The notes under the pieces are model-generated. The model was given only the letters and a program-made list of their open reading frames with translations. It was not told the origin of the DNA and ran no database searches. This document shows positions 15,558-24,616 of a stretch of DNA of 40,731 nt, one piece after another. Source of the stretch: Corynebacterium stercoris. Its GTDB lineage: Bacteria > Actinomycetota > Actinomycetes > Mycobacteriales > Mycobacteriaceae. The stretch covers positions 1 through 40,731 of the forward strand of contig NZ_JAMFTQ010000020.1 in assembly GCF_024160105.1 (NCBI RefSeq), read 5' to 3'. Made by a program: the position numbers and the translations under genes. Position 1 is the stretch's first letter; each line of letters starts with the position of its first letter.

Positions 15558-18500
15558 ATGTCTGTCAAAAATTCCGCACCACGCTCCACGCGCGCCCGAA
15601 CCGGCCCGGAAAGCAGCCGCTCACTGCAGGCCCGTCCGGGATCGCGCGGCCACGTGCGGGATCACGGCGGCCCCGTGTCCATGACCCATCCGCCGACCTC
15701 ATCCATGGTCGCCGCGGAAACTGCGGACGAGCGCGTCGGGTCAGCCACAAAGGTAGTGGGGGAGTCCATCGGTTCGGCCGCCCGCTGGGTCGGCTCGGCG
15801 TTCGCCGGAATCGGTTCCAGCATCGGGGGCAACCGACGCCGCAACCGAGACGAGGAAGATGAGGGCACCTTCGACCCCTTCGGCGCAGAAGGGGAAGAGG
15901 AGCCGGCATACCCCAAGAGCTACGACAACTACGCGCCGGAGTACGACGACGAGCCCCAACCCCGCAGCGCGGCTCGTCGTGAGCGCAGTGGGCGCTCGGG
16001 GCGCTCAGAGCGCCGCGAGGAGACGCCGGCGCAGAGCGAGCGTCGTGAAGCGGATGCCCCAATTTCCCACGCCGATGCGTGGGGTTTAGTGCTGATCGGT
16101 TTCGCGGCCATTATCGGCGCAAGCGTGTGGATGGACATCGCCGGCCCGGTCGGCCACGTTATCGCGCAGGGTTGCCACTGGGTGATCGGTGCGGGCGCAT
16201 TGATCCTGCCGGTGGTGCTGGTCGGCATCGCCATCGCCCTCATGCTCAACGTGCGCACCCCAGCCGCCGTGCGGGGGCGTGTAGCGCTGGGACTGACGAT
16301 CATCGCCGTCGCGATGCTGGGCCTCGTGCATGTCTTCGCCGGCACGCCTGCGGATTGGGAGGCCCGCCGCGTCGCCGGCGGCGCCATCGGTGCCCTGTTC
16401 GGCGGCATGCTTGCGGCGGCGTTCTCGCCGTACGTCGCGGTGCCGCTGCTCGCGCTCGTCATCATCTACGGCGCCCTGAAAACCACAGGCATCACCGTGC
16501 GCGAGGCGTACGACTACCTCAAGGCCCTCATCTCCCAGATGCTTGAGAAGGGTGAGGATCAGGGCTCAGAGCTTGACGACGACGAAGATCCCGCCGACCA
16601 GTACTCCCGCGCCAGCCGCGATATCGAGGACATCGCCGAGGGCCGCGAGCGCTCGGATGAGCGCACCACCCAGCTGCGCACGCCTCCGGCGGAGCCTCGC
16701 GCACCGCACCGCCCGCCGCGCCAGCCGCGCACCCGCCGCCGCACGCCACTCGACAATTACCCGGCAGACGGCGACGTGGACCAAGACACCGTCATCGACT
16801 GGGCCGGGGAGATCGAGGATGACACTGTCGTCGTCCCCCGCGAGTCTGAGGCCGCACCCACGCCCCAGCCGTCGCGTGAGCCGAAGCGCCAGCCGGCGCG
16901 CCCGCGTGAGCCGCGCGAGGAGACGCAGGTGCTGCCGCGGGAGGAACCTGCGGAGAAAGCAAATGAGCGTCGTGAAGCACCCGCCCCGGATGCGGTAGAC
17001 ACTTCCCGCGAGGCGATGCGGCAGGCGATCATCGCGCGCAGCGGCATCGACGCGGCGGCTGTGCCTGCGAGCACCCCGAAATCGGAGCTGGAGAAGCCGG
17101 CGGCGCCGACGCCGGTGAAGCGTACGCCGCAGGTGCAGTCGGACTACGTGCTGCCGGCGACCGACCTGCTGGTGCCGGGCGCGGCGCCGAAGACCCGCAC
17201 GCAGGCGAACGACAGGATGATCGAGGCGATCACCGACGTCTTCGAAGAGTTCCACGTGGACGCGCAGGTGACGGGGTTCTCCCGCGGCCCGACAGTGACC
17301 CGCTACGAGGTCGAGCTGGGCCCGGGTGTGAAGGTCTCGAAGATCACTAACCTCCAGTCCAACTTGGCGTACGCGGCGGCGACGGACAACGTTCGCCTGC
17401 TTACCCCGATCCCGGGCAAGTCCGCCGTCGGCATCGAGGTGCCGAACCAGGACCGCGAAATGGTGCGCCTCCGCGACGTGCTCGACGCGCCGAAGGTCGC
17501 CTCAGACGCGGACCCGATGCTCATCGGCCTGGGCAAGGACATCGAGGGCGATTTCGTCGCCGCGAGTGTGCAGAAGATGCCCCACCTGCTGGTGGCGGGC
17601 TCGACCGGTTCCGGTAAGTCCGCGTTTGTGAACTCGATGCTGATTTCTCTGCTCACACGCGCGACGCCGGAGGAGGTCCGCCTCATCCTTGTCGACCCGA
17701 AGATGGTGGAGCTGACCCCGTACGAGGGCATCCCGCACCTGATCACGCCGATCATCACCCAGCCGAAGAAGGCAGCCGCCGCCCTGCAGTGGCTGGTGGA
17801 GGAGATGGAGCAGCGCTACATGGACATGAAGTCCGCGCGCGTGCGCCACATCAAAGACTTCAACCGCAAGGTGCGCTCCGGCGAGCTGACGGCACCTCCG
17901 GGCTCGGAGCGCGAGATGCGCCCCTACCCGTTCATCATTTGCGTGGTAGATGAGCTCGCGGATCTCATGATGACGGCCCCGAAGGAGATCGAGGACTCAA
18001 TCGTCCGCATCACCCAGAAGGCGCGCGCCGCCGGCATCCACCTGGTGCTGGCCACACAGCGCCCGAGTGTGGATGTGGTGACCGGCCTGATCAAGACGAA
18101 CGTGCCGTCCCGTCTCGCGTTCGCCACCTCGTCGCTCACCGACTCCCGCGTGATCCTGGACCAGGCGGGCGCGGAGAAGCTCATCGGCATGGGCGACGGC
18201 CTGTTCATCCCGCAGGGTGCAGGCAAGCCGCAGCGCCTGCAGGGCGCATTCGTCACCGACGAGGAAATTCAGGCTGTCGTTGAGGCCGCCAAGAACCAGT
18301 CCGAGCCGGAGTACGTCGAGGGCGTGACCGAGGACAAAGCCGCCGAGGCGAAGCAGATCGACGAGGAGATCGGCAAGGACATGGACGACCTCCTCGAGGC
18401 CGTCGAGCTCGTTGTCACCTCCCAGCTCGGGTCCACGTCGATGCTGCAGCGCAAGCTGCGCATCGGTTTCGCCAAGGCAGGCCGCCTCATGGACCTCATG

Positions 18501-18725
18501 GAAACCCGCGGCGTGGTTGGCCCCTCCGAGGGCTCCAAGGCGCGCGAGGTGCTGGTCAAGCCCGAAGAGCTGGACACCATCCTGTGGATGATCAAGGGCG
18601 CGGACCCCGCCGAGGCACCCACCGAGGAGCCCGCGCTTTTCGACGGCAGCGACACCGACGCCGATGCCGACGACACCACCACCACGGTGCAGGCCACCTA
18701 CAACCCGACCGGCGGAGCGTTCTAG
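15558..18725 (+). CDS. ftsK: DNA translocase FtsK
   Basis: Septum-located ATP-driven pump that clears the chromosome dimer/terminus region at division. The 1055-residue protein has four or so membrane segments (about 170-330), a long Pro/Arg/Glu-rich linker (about 340-520), the motor domains with Walker A GSTGSGKS (about 681-688) and Walker [10 protein letters not shown] near residue 797, and a C-terminal winged-helix gamma domain (about 950-1015, [19 protein letters not shown]) that reads orientation sequences. The first 45 residues are basic and low in complexity; an internal ATG at 15681 is a possible alternative start, but the -10 box favours 15558. Confidence 0.96.
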   Translation: MSVKNSAPRSTRARTGPESSRSLQARPGSRGHVRDHGGPVSMTHPPTSSMVAAETADERVGSATKVVGESIGSAARWVGSAFAGIGSSIGGNRRRNRDEEDEGTFDPFGAEGEEEPAYPKSYDNYAPEYDDEPQPRSAARRERSGRSGRSERREETPAQSERREADAPISHADAWGLVLIGFAAIIGASVWMDIAGPVGHVIAQGCHWVIGAGALILPVVLVGIAIALMLNVRTPAAVRGRVALGLTIIAVAMLGLVHVFAGTPADWEARRVAGGAIGALFGGMLAAAFSPYVAVPLLALVIIYGALKTTGITVREAYDYLKALISQMLEKGEDQGSELDDDEDPADQYSRASRDIEDIAEGRERSDERTTQLRTPPAEPRAPHRPPRQPRTRRRTPLDNYPADGDVDQDTVIDWAGEIEDDTVVVPRESEAAPTPQPSREPKRQPARPREPREETQVLPREEPAEKANERREAPAPDAVDTSREAMRQAIIARSGIDAAAVPASTPKSELEKPAAPTPVKRTPQVQSDYVLPATDLLVPGAAPKTRTQANDRMIEAITDVFEEFHVDAQVTGFSRGPTVTRYEVELGPGVKVSKITNLQSNLAYAAATDNVRLLTPIPGKSAVGIEVPNQDREMVRLRDVLDAPKVASDADPMLIGLGKDIEGDFVAASVQKMPHLLVAGSTGSGKSAFVNSMLISLLTRATPEEVRLILVDPKMVELTPYEGIPHLITPIITQPKKAAAALQWLVEEMEQRYMDMKSARVRHIKDFNRKVRSGELTAPPGSEREMRPYPFIICVVDELADLMMTAPKEIEDSIVRITQKARAAGIHLVLATQRPSVDVVTGLIKTNVPSRLAFATSSLTDSRVILDQAGAEKLIGMGDGLFIPQGAGKPQRLQGAFVTDEEIQAVVEAAKNQSEPEYVEGVTEDKAAEAKQIDEEIGKDMDDLLEAVELVVTSQLGSTSMLQRKLRIGFAKAGRLMDLMETRGVVGPSEGSKAREVLVKPEELDTILWMIKGADPAEAPTEEPALFDGSDTDADADDTTTTVQATYNPTGGAF

Positions 18726-18739
18726 TGACAGGAGCTTCG

Positions 18740-19330
18740 ATGGTTCCGCGCACCATCTCGGTGGTGCTCTTCGAGGACTTCGAACTCCTGGACGTTGCTG
18801 GGCCGGTGGAAGTCTTCGCCAAGGTGGAGGGTTTAAGCGTTGAGCTGCTCTCCGCGGACGGTGGGCCAGTTGCGAGTAGTCAAGGCGTCGAGGTCTCCGC
18901 GCACGCCAGCTACGACGAAATGACTGGCGACGTGCTCATGGTGCCCGGCGGTGCGGGCACCCGCCGGTTGGTGGATGATGAAGCCTTCGGGGCTGAGCTG
19001 GTTCGGATGTCTGAACGCGCGGACATCACCACTTCTGTCTGCACGGGCGCGGCACTACTCGCTGCTTCCGGACTTCTGGAGGGATACCGCGCGACCACCA
19101 ACAAGCGCGCCTACGACTGGGCTACCTCGTTCGGCGGCGACGTCGAATGGGTGCGCACTGCCCGATGGGTGCATGACCGCGACCGTTGGACTTCGTCAGG
19201 TGTGTCTGCCGGGACCGATATGGCGCTCGCTTTTGTGGCCCACCACTTTGGGGAACCCGCCGCGGAGGAAGTCCAAAACATTTTGGAACTCAACGCGGTG
19301 CTCGACCCGAAGAATGACCTTTTCGCGTAG
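18740..19330 (+). CDS. DJ-1/PfpI family protein
   Basis: A 196-residue class I glutamine-amidotransferase-like protein of the DJ-1/PfpI superfamily. It has the N-terminal VVLFEDFELLDVAGPVEVF and the nucleophile-elbow SVCTGA with its Cys near residue 100, as in the GATase domain of AraC-type regulators, but without an attached DNA-binding domain. The ATG at 18740 is chosen because AGGAG sits 5 nt upstream; a GTG at 18725 touching the ftsK stop is less likely. Specific activity cannot be predicted. Confidence 0.88.
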   Translation: MVPRTISVVLFEDFELLDVAGPVEVFAKVEGLSVELLSADGGPVASSQGVEVSAHASYDEMTGDVLMVPGGAGTRRLVDDEAFGAELVRMSERADITTSVCTGAALLAASGLLEGYRATTNKRAYDWATSFGGDVEWVRTARWVHDRDRWTSSGVSAGTDMALAFVAHHFGEPAAEEVQNILELNAVLDPKNDLFA

Positions 19331-19364
19331 CCGGTAGTGCACGCAACCCGGCCGACGGGTAAAG

Positions 19365-19514
19365 TTGCCACCCGTTGGAGGGGAGTACCCCGCAATCGCC
19401 CGCGATCGTCAACACGGCACCTGCATCTGGTGGGTCCCGGTCGGGGCGGCCCGCCGTCGTGAAGCTGGTGGGGGAGACCTCCGGTCGTTTACTCACCCCT
19501 GACCGGAGGCACGC
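19365..19514 (+). promoter_or_regulatory. yybP-ykoY (Mn2+) riboswitch controlling terC
   Basis: The leader contains both conserved internal motifs of the yybP-ykoY class: GGGGAGTA (19380-19387) and GGGAGACC (19472-19479). The class senses Mn2+ and often precedes TerC/MntP exporters. Just downstream, CCTCCGGTC (19478-19486) can pair over 9 bp with GACCGGAGG (19501-19509), which contains the terC Shine-Dalgarno GGAGG. The same CCTCC could instead pair with GGAGG at 19377-19381 to close the aptamer. This gives a simple translational switch: Mn2+ bound, ribosome site free. The mechanism is inferred. Confidence 0.85.
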
Positions 19515-20684
19515 ATGCACGTCCCCTTGTGGATCTGGCTGGTTACCAGCGCCGTCATTCTCGGCTTTTTCATCTTTGATTTCGTCTCGCACGTCCGCAC
19601 CCCGCACGAGCCCTCCATGAAGGAATCCGGCGGCTGGGCGCTGTTCTACATGGCGATGGCCTGCGTCTTCGGCGGCATCGTCTGGTGGCTCTGGGATGCC
19701 GAGCACTCGGTGCAGTTCTTCACCGGTTACATCACCGAGCTATCGCTGTCCGTGGACAACCTCTTCGTGTTCGCGCTGATCATGGGCACGTTCAAGATCC
19801 CGCGCGCGTACCAGCAGAAGGTGCTGCTGATCGGCATCGTCATGGCGCTGGTGTTCCGCCTCATCTTCATCCTGCTGGGCGCGGTGATCATTTCTGCGTG
19901 GTCCTGGGTGTTCTACATCTTCGCCGCGTTCCTTATCTACACCGCGGTCAAGCTGGTCTACGACGAGGCCACCGACCAGCCGGAGCAGGACCCGAACGAC
20001 ATGTTCGTGGTCAAGACGCTGCGCAAGGCGATCCCGGTGACGGAGTCCTACCACGGCGACCGGCTCGTCTCCGTGACGCAGGCCGGCAAGAAGGCCGTCA
20101 CCCCGCTGTTCGTCGCGCTGCTCGCCATTGGCTTCATCGACGTGATGTTCGCGTTCGACTCCATCCCGGCGATTTTCGGCATCACCACCGAGCCGTTCCT
20201 GGTCTTCACCGCGAACGCGTTCGCGCTGTTGGGCCTGCGCCAGCTGTACTTCCTGCTCAACGGCCTGCTAGACAAGCTCGTGTACCTGCCGTACGGCCTG
20301 GCCATCGTCCTCGGGTTCATCGGCGTGAAGCTCCTGCTGCACGCCCTGCACGAGAACAACCTGCCCTTCATTAACGGCGGCGAGGGCTTCAACGTGCCGG
20401 AGATCGGCACCGTGACCTCGCTGGTGGTCATCGTTGCCACGCTGGTGATCACCGCAATTGCCTCGATGATCAAGGAACGCCAGCTGATCGCCTCCGGCGA
20501 GAAGGACCCGAACGGGCCGAAGTTCCACATCGACTACGACGACCACGGCAACCGGCGCAAGGTGGACAGCGACGGCAACCACATCGAGTGGATCGATGAC
20601 CCGGCCACCTCGGGCAAGGGCGACCACACCGCGACAGGCTCGCGCGACACGGACCACCTCGACGTGGCCCGCGGCGGCAAGTAA
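19515..20684 (+). CDS. TerC family membrane metal (Mn2+) exporter
   Basis: A 389-residue integral membrane protein of the TerC/Alx family with about nine membrane segments. Conserved acidic motifs are ELSLSVDNLFVFALI (about residues 76-90) and FAFDSIPAIFGIT (about 211-223), which in the family line the ion path. A hydrophilic tail of about 60 residues follows the last segment. The Mn2+ riboswitch directly upstream supports a role in manganese efflux, possibly for metalation of exported proteins as proposed for TerC. The ATG at 19515 follows GGAGG by 5 nt. Confidence 0.92.
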   Translation: MHVPLWIWLVTSAVILGFFIFDFVSHVRTPHEPSMKESGGWALFYMAMACVFGGIVWWLWDAEHSVQFFTGYITELSLSVDNLFVFALIMGTFKIPRAYQQKVLLIGIVMALVFRLIFILLGAVIISAWSWVFYIFAAFLIYTAVKLVYDEATDQPEQDPNDMFVVKTLRKAIPVTESYHGDRLVSVTQAGKKAVTPLFVALLAIGFIDVMFAFDSIPAIFGITTEPFLVFTANAFALLGLRQLYFLLNGLLDKLVYLPYGLAIVLGFIGVKLLLHALHENNLPFINGGEGFNVPEIGTVTSLVVIVATLVITAIASMIKERQLIASGEKDPNGPKFHIDYDDHGNRRKVDSDGNHIEWIDDPATSGKGDHTATGSRDTDHLDVARGGK

Positions 20685-20699
20685 CTTAGGCGAGGCCGC

Positions 20700-20987
20700 C
20701 TAGCTGAAGATGTTCGAGACCGGTTTCCACTCCCGGATCTCGCGCTTCGCCAGCGCCCCCTTGACGGTGTAGGGGTCCTGGTCCATGATCTCCGTGACAT
20801 CCGCCTCCGTGGCGGTGTCCGGAAGCTGGATGATGATCAGTGCCTGACCGCCGTCCACGAACGGGCCGGAGCCGACCACGCGGCCCAGCGACAGCTGGTT
20901 GGCCACAAACTCTCGGTGCTCGGGGCGGGTGGCGTCGACGAGTGCAGCGTCCTCGCCGTAGGTGTAGGTGATTGCGAAATACTTCAT
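20700..20987 (-). CDS. YciI-like protein
   Basis: A 95-residue protein of the YciI/YCII family (ferredoxin-like alpha+beta fold). It has the typical start MKYFAITYTYG, the conserved R-PEH--FV region, the GP--D segment and DPYTVKGAL with the conserved Asp-Pro. Enzymatic role in this family is poorly known. The start at 20987 has TAGACT 7 nt upstream on the minus strand, so it is probably leaderless. It lies alone on the minus strand between terC and pgsA. Confidence 0.85.
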   Translation of the reverse strand: MKYFAITYTYGEDAALVDATRPEHREFVANQLSLGRVVGSGPFVDGGQALIIIQLPDTATEADVTEIMDQDPYTVKGALAKREIREWKPVSNIFS

Positions 20988-20994
20988 GGGAGGC

Positions 20995-21000
20995 AGTCTA
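20995..21000 (-). promoter_or_regulatory. -10 box of the YciI-like gene
   Basis: TAGACT on the minus strand, 7 nt before the ATG at 20987; it diverges from the pgsA promoter 32 bp away. Confidence 0.45.
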
Positions 21001-21031
21001 GGCGCGACTCGGGTCCGCCGGGGGCGCTCTG

Positions 21032-21037
21032 TAGGGT
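21032..21037 (+). promoter_or_regulatory. -10 box giving a leaderless pgsA start
   Basis: TAGGGT is followed by 7 nt and GTG at 21045, placing the transcript start on the GTG codon. Confidence 0.45.
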
Positions 21038-21044
21038 GGTAAGC

Positions 21045-21578
21045 GTGACCGACCAGTCGAATTGGAACCTGCCGAACATCCTCACCTCGCTGCGCATCAT
21101 TTTCATCCCGGTTTTCGCCTGGTTGGTGCTCACGCAGCAGTGGTGGTGGGCGTTCGGCCTGTTCGTGGCGCTGATGATCACGGACAAACTCGACGGCGAC
21201 ATCGCCCGCGCCCGCGGCCTGGTCACCGATTTCGGCAAAATCGCCGACCCGATCGCGGACAAGGCGCTCATGATCACCGCGCTGGTGACGCTCAACATCG
21301 CCTCGACGCTGCCGGTCTGGATCACCGTGGTCATTGTGGTCCGCGAGCTCGGCATCACGTTCTGGCGCATGTGGATGCTGCGTCAGGGCAAGGTGGTGCC
21401 GGCGTCCAAGGGCGGCAAGCTCAAGACGGCGCTGCAATCCGTCGGTGTCGGCATGTACCTGTGCCCGCTGCCCGCATGGATGGACACCCCGACGCTCATC
21501 GTGATGCTGCTGGCCGTCGCGGTCACTGTCGTGACCGGCATCCAGTACCTCCTCGACGCTGAAAAGGTGAACAAGTGA
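21045..21578 (+). CDS. pgsA: CDP-diacylglycerol-glycerol-3-phosphate 3-phosphatidyltransferase
   Basis: Membrane enzyme of phosphatidylglycerol synthesis. The 177-residue protein has the CDP-alcohol phosphotransferase signature D-x2-DG-x2-AR-x8-G-x3-D-x3-D as DKLDGDIARARGLVTDFG followed by KIADPIADK (about residues 45-71), and four to five membrane segments. The start NWNLPNILTSLRI is typical of PgsA. The GTG at 21045 is chosen from family length and the leaderless -10. The gene overlaps cinA by 4 nt, forming the pgsA-cinA-clgR order known from other corynebacteria and mycobacteria. Confidence 0.94.
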   Translation: MTDQSNWNLPNILTSLRIIFIPVFAWLVLTQQWWWAFGLFVALMITDKLDGDIARARGLVTDFGKIADPIADKALMITALVTLNIASTLPVWITVVIVVRELGITFWRMWMLRQGKVVPASKGGKLKTALQSVGVGMYLCPLPAWMDTPTLIVMLLAVAVTVVTGIQYLLDAEKVNK

Positions 21579-22132
21579 GCACTGCACAGACGCTTATCGA
21601 CGAACTCCGCGCCCGCCGCCAAACCATCGCCTTCTGCGAGTCGCTGACCGCCGGCCTCGCTGCCGCGACGCTCGCTAGCGTCCCGGGTGCCTCCGACGTG
21701 CTGCGCGGGGGACTGATCACGTACGCCACGGACTTGAAGGCGGGGCTGGCGGGCGTCGATACGCAGGTGCTCGCGGAGTGCGGCCCGGTGTCGGCTGCGA
21801 CGGCTCGGGAGATGGCCCGCGGTGCCCGCGCGGCATGCGGTGCAGACTGGGCGGTGGCGCTGACCGGTGTCGCCGGCCCGGATCCGCAGGACGGGCACCA
21901 GCCGGGCGAGGTCTGGATCGGGCTCGCAGGTCCGCGCTGGACCGCGTCATCCGCCGCTGCCGAGCTCGTTCCCGCTGCGCTCGGGCGCTTCACGCTTATC
22001 GACGGTTGCGACGAACCCGTCCGCGTCCTCGCAGGCGACCGCAACGAGATCCGCGCCGCCGCCGTCGAGGCCGCGTTGCGCGGTGCACTTACCGCGGTGC
22101 GCCGGGAACAAATTGCCGATGAGAACCGTTAG
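21575..22132 (+). CDS. cinA: CinA-type nicotinamide-nucleotide amidohydrolase
   Basis: A 185-residue protein equal to the C-terminal deamidase domain of CinA (PncC-type), which converts NMN to nicotinate mononucleotide. Visible features are FCESLTAGLAAATLASVPGAS, GGLITYATDLKAGLAGV and the ALTGVAGPD motif. The N-terminal COG1058 domain is absent, as is normal for the stand-alone actinobacterial version. The start GTGA at 21575 overlaps the pgsA stop. Confidence 0.9.
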   Translation: MSTAQTLIDELRARRQTIAFCESLTAGLAAATLASVPGASDVLRGGLITYATDLKAGLAGVDTQVLAECGPVSAATAREMARGARAACGADWAVALTGVAGPDPQDGHQPGEVWIGLAGPRWTASSAAAELVPAALGRFTLIDGCDEPVRVLAGDRNEIRAAAVEAALRGALTAVRREQIADENR

Positions 22133-22140
22133 GAGACGTG

Positions 22141-22545
22141 ATGGTAACTACAACAGCGCTCCGCCACATTCCCGCCCACGTCGCGGCACAGATTCAAGCC
22201 GCCCAAGCCCAGGCCGAACGAGCCGAGGAGGCTGCATTCGGTCCGCGCAAGCGCGCAAAGCGCGAACCGCTTATGCGTGAGGCACTCGGCATGTCTCTGC
22301 GCGCCTTCCGCGCCGACAAGGGCATGACGCTGCGCGACCTCGCCTCCGCTGCCCTTGTGTCCCCCGGATACTTGTCCGAGCTGGAACGCGGCCGCAAGGA
22401 AGTGTCCTCTGAGGTGCTGGCGTCGATCTGCCAGGCCCTGGGCACGACCGTTGCCGAAGTGCTTATGGAAGCTGTGGCGAACATGTCCCTGCCGGAGCTG
22501 AACGAGGAGCTTGCGACCACCGCACCGGCCGCGGCGGAAGCGTAG
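22141..22545 (+). CDS. clgR: transcriptional regulator ClgR
   Basis: A 134-residue XRE-type regulator that activates clp protease and stress genes in actinobacteria. The helix-turn-helix spans about residues 52-105 (GMTLRDLASAALVSPGYLSELERGRKEVS). The C-terminus ends PAAAEA, close to the Ala-rich tails by which ClgR is recognised by ClpP-dependent proteolysis in Streptomyces and Corynebacterium. AGGAG at 22131-22135 favours the ATG at 22141 over the adjacent GTG at 22138. It is the third gene of pgsA-cinA-clgR and lies just before pspA, its known target in mycobacteria. Confidence 0.93.
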   Translation: MVTTTALRHIPAHVAAQIQAAQAQAERAEEAAFGPRKRAKREPLMREALGMSLRAFRADKGMTLRDLASAALVSPGYLSELERGRKEVSSEVLASICQALGTTVAEVLMEAVANMSLPELNEELATTAPAAAEA

Positions 22546-22609
22546 CGGGCAAAACCTGTCTACAGTGGTAGGGCAGAATTAGTTACTTACCACGAAAGGT
22601 CTTCGACCC

Positions 22610-23521
22610 ATGGCGAACCCGTTTAAGAAGTTCTGGAACTACCTGATGGCGCTCTTCGACAACAAGATCGAGGAGAACGCAGATCCGAAGGTCCAGATCG
22701 AGCAGGCCATCAACGAGGCGCAGCGCCAGCACCAGGCGCTCTCCCAGCAGGCAGCGGCCGTGATCGGCAATCAGCGCCAGCTGGAAATGCAGCTGAACCG
22801 CCGCCTCGAGGACGTGGAGAAGCTCCAGGCCAACACCCGCCAGGCCCTGCAGCTGGCAGATAAGGCCCGCGGTGCAGGCGACGCGCAGAAGGCGCAGGAG
22901 TACGAGAACGCCGCCGAGGCCTTCGCGGCACAGCTCGTCACCGCCGAGCAGGGCGTCGAGGACACCAAGCAGCTCCACGACCAGGCCCTGCAGCAGGCAG
23001 CATCCGCCAAGCAGGCCGTCGAGCGCAACGCAGCTCACCTGCAGCAGCAGGTCGCTGAGCGCTCCAAGCTGCTGAGCCAGCTGGAGCAGGCCAAGATGCA
23101 GGAGAAGGTCTCCCAGACCATGCAGCAGATGAATTCCATCACTGCCTCCGGCCCGAACCTGGATCAGGTCCGCGACAAGATCGAGCGCCGCTACGCAAAC
23201 GCCCTCGGCGCCGCCGAGCTGGCCCAGAACTCCATCGAGGGCCGCATGGCCGAGGTGGAGCAGGCCGGTATCCAGATGGCTGGCCACGGCCGCCTCGAGC
23301 AGATCCGTGCTGAGATGGCTGGCGAGCTGACCTCCGGCTCCAAGCCGGCTATCGAGCAGGGCGGCGCTGCCGGCGCCCCGCAGGGTTCCGACGCTGGCGC
23401 ATCCCGCCCGGCACAGTCCGCGCCGGCCGCTGATGCTCCGCAGGCTGCTCAGCCGTCCGAGGCCGGCATTTCCGACGACGCAGTTGCTCAGCGCATGCGC
23501 GAGCTGCGCGGCGAGGCGTAG
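22610..23521 (+). CDS. pspA: PspA/IM30 family envelope-stress protein
   Basis: A 303-residue, almost fully helical coiled-coil protein of the PspA/Vipp1 family (mycobacterial Rv2744c, 35-kDa antigen). The amphipathic N-terminal helix [22 protein letters not shown] would bind stressed membrane; residues about 25-215 are heptad-rich; the C-terminal 80 residues are Ala/Pro/Gly-rich and probably disordered. It follows clgR by 64 bp with its own likely promoter (TACAGT near 22561) and a Shine-Dalgarno GAAAGG. In mycobacteria ClgR controls pspA, and the adjacency here fits. Confidence 0.92.
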   Translation: MANPFKKFWNYLMALFDNKIEENADPKVQIEQAINEAQRQHQALSQQAAAVIGNQRQLEMQLNRRLEDVEKLQANTRQALQLADKARGAGDAQKAQEYENAAEAFAAQLVTAEQGVEDTKQLHDQALQQAASAKQAVERNAAHLQQQVAERSKLLSQLEQAKMQEKVSQTMQQMNSITASGPNLDQVRDKIERRYANALGAAELAQNSIEGRMAEVEQAGIQMAGHGRLEQIRAEMAGELTSGSKPAIEQGGAAGAPQGSDAGASRPAQSAPAADAPQAAQPSEAGISDDAVAQRMRELRGEA

Positions 23522-23542
23522 TCTTTAGTCTCTTCGAGATTG

Positions 23543-23576
23543 GCGGCGGTCCCCATTGCGGGGCCGCCGCTCTTTC
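23543..23576 (+). terminator. terminator after pspA
   Basis: GCGGCGG (23543-23549) with CCCC (23551-23554) pairs with CGGGGCCGCCGC (23559-23570), followed by TCTTTCGCGTTTT. This is a strong GC stem with a T-rich tail. Confidence 0.75.
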
Positions 23577-23673
23577 GCGTTTTGGCGCGGGCGAGGCGAG
23601 GCACCGAGCGGGGCGGGTTGCCCGTCGATCCGTGACAGCGAGCGAGATAGCGCGGGCCCTCAGTGGCTGTAAC

Positions 23674-23747
23674 AATTGACCACACTTTTACACCCGGTCA
23701 CCTTCGACGCAGCTCGGGGACCGCGGCTGTAAAAGTATGGACAATCT
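23674..23747. repeat. long imperfect inverted repeat (about 26-29 bp arms)
   Basis: The left arm (23674-23699, core CCACACTTTTACACCC) and the right arm (23719-23747) are imperfect reverse complements: 9 bp of ACTTTTACA/TGTAAAAGT match exactly and outer ATTG-CC/GG-CAAT match too. The arms are separated by about 19 bp. It may be a miniature transposable element or solo IS remnant, or an operator/hairpin for the downstream gene. This lies in the 387-bp space 23522-23908, which otherwise holds the pspA terminator and the leader at 23838-23908. Confidence 0.5.
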
Positions 23748-23837
23748 CTACAGGAGCAGGCTACGGCGAAAGTCGAACCACCCAACCGCTTTCCCCTACC
23801 CAGGTCTCGATCTCGGTTAAGGTTGCACCCACAGCCC

Positions 23838-23908
23838 TGGCAGGTCTGTTCCAGATCGTAAGCGGCAGGCTTGCAGGGACGGCAACTGAGGACGCAAGTA
23901 GGAGAGTC
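23838..23908 (+). promoter_or_regulatory. conserved leader of the small LTD-like gene
   Basis: From GGCAGGTCTGTTCCAG onwards this leader matches the leader of the large lamin-tail gene at 24617-24688, including a second GGCAGGCTT block and the GTAGGAGA ribosome site. The match shows that gene and leader were duplicated together. A regulatory role of the GGCAGG blocks is only possible. Confidence 0.45.
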
Positions 23909-24463
23909 ATGATGACATCGAAGAAGGCCCTCGCCGCCCCGCTCGCAGTGGCGCTCGTGCTAAGCACTGGGACAGTCCCGGCCGTGGATGCCGCTGAAAG
24001 CCAAAACCGGATCAATGAGGTTGTCTCTAGCGCAGACGCAGCGGTCGATCGGGCTGATTTGGTAAATTCCTCCGGTGCGGACCTCGATGGTTCTATTTGG
24101 ACCGCAGTCGACAACTTCGAGGCGAGAGCAGGAACCTCGGATACCGTCACCGGGTCCAGCGCGGACTTGAACCAGGAGTGCACTGCCGCCCTCACTGGAT
24201 GGGGTGTGACCGCGGCAGTGCTGATTCCTGTGGCGCTGCTCGCGCAGATGGGCAATCCCACCGTCCTTACGGTATTCGGTGTGTCAAGGTATGTGCTCCA
24301 GCAGGCAACTGCGGTGCTGCAGCTGCGGCTCGGTGCATTCAGCGAGGATCTCGCAAACCAAGTCGGACACCTTGGAGCGCTTTCGAGCCAGAATGCCCCG
24401 ATCCTCGCCGGGCTTGCACTCAGCACTCTCGCTGTCGCAACTACCGCATCCGCATGCGGATAA
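23909..24463 (+). CDS. secreted protein, internally deleted paralogue of the next gene
   Basis: A 184-residue exported protein. Its signal peptide (KKALAAPLAVALVLSTGTVPAVDA) and next 45 residues align with the start of the 795-residue protein at 24689, and its last 95 residues (CTAALTGWGVTAAVLIPVALLAQ to TTASACG) align with that protein's end; all of the middle is absent. The lamin-tail core motif DWVELVNTSD is degraded to DRADLVNSSG. It could be a decayed gene or a short protein keeping only export signal and C-terminal helical domain. Two ATGs (23909, 23912) follow AGGAGAG. An open frame upstream to 23663 is not supported. Confidence 0.65.
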   Translation: MMTSKKALAAPLAVALVLSTGTVPAVDAAESQNRINEVVSSADAAVDRADLVNSSGADLDGSIWTAVDNFEARAGTSDTVTGSSADLNQECTAALTGWGVTAAVLIPVALLAQMGNPTVLTVFGVSRYVLQQATAVLQLRLGAFSEDLANQVGHLGALSSQNAPILAGLALSTLAVATTASACG

Positions 24464-24503
24464 AACCTCCGGCGATGCGTAGTTTTCTAGCTACTTAGGA
24501 GTA

Positions 24504-24538
24504 GGCGGTGGTCCCTGCTTCGGGGCTGCCGCTTTTTG
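24504..24538 (+). terminator. terminator after the small LTD-like gene
   Basis: GGCGGTGGTCCC and GGGGCTGCCGC form an imperfect stem around TGCTTC, followed by TTTTT (24533-24537). Its sequence resembles the terminator after pspA. Confidence 0.65.
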
Positions 24539-24616
24539 CGCTACTTGAACCGGCCAAGGGTGAACCCCAAGTCGTCATCTCTAAGTCATCATCCGTTCAT
24601 TTTGCTCCCATAACCT

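Noticed and set aside
23663..23908. Upstream in-frame extension of the short LTD-like gene
   Set aside because: It crosses the inverted repeat and the conserved leader. The signal peptide and AGGAGAG ribosome site place the start at 23909 or 23912.
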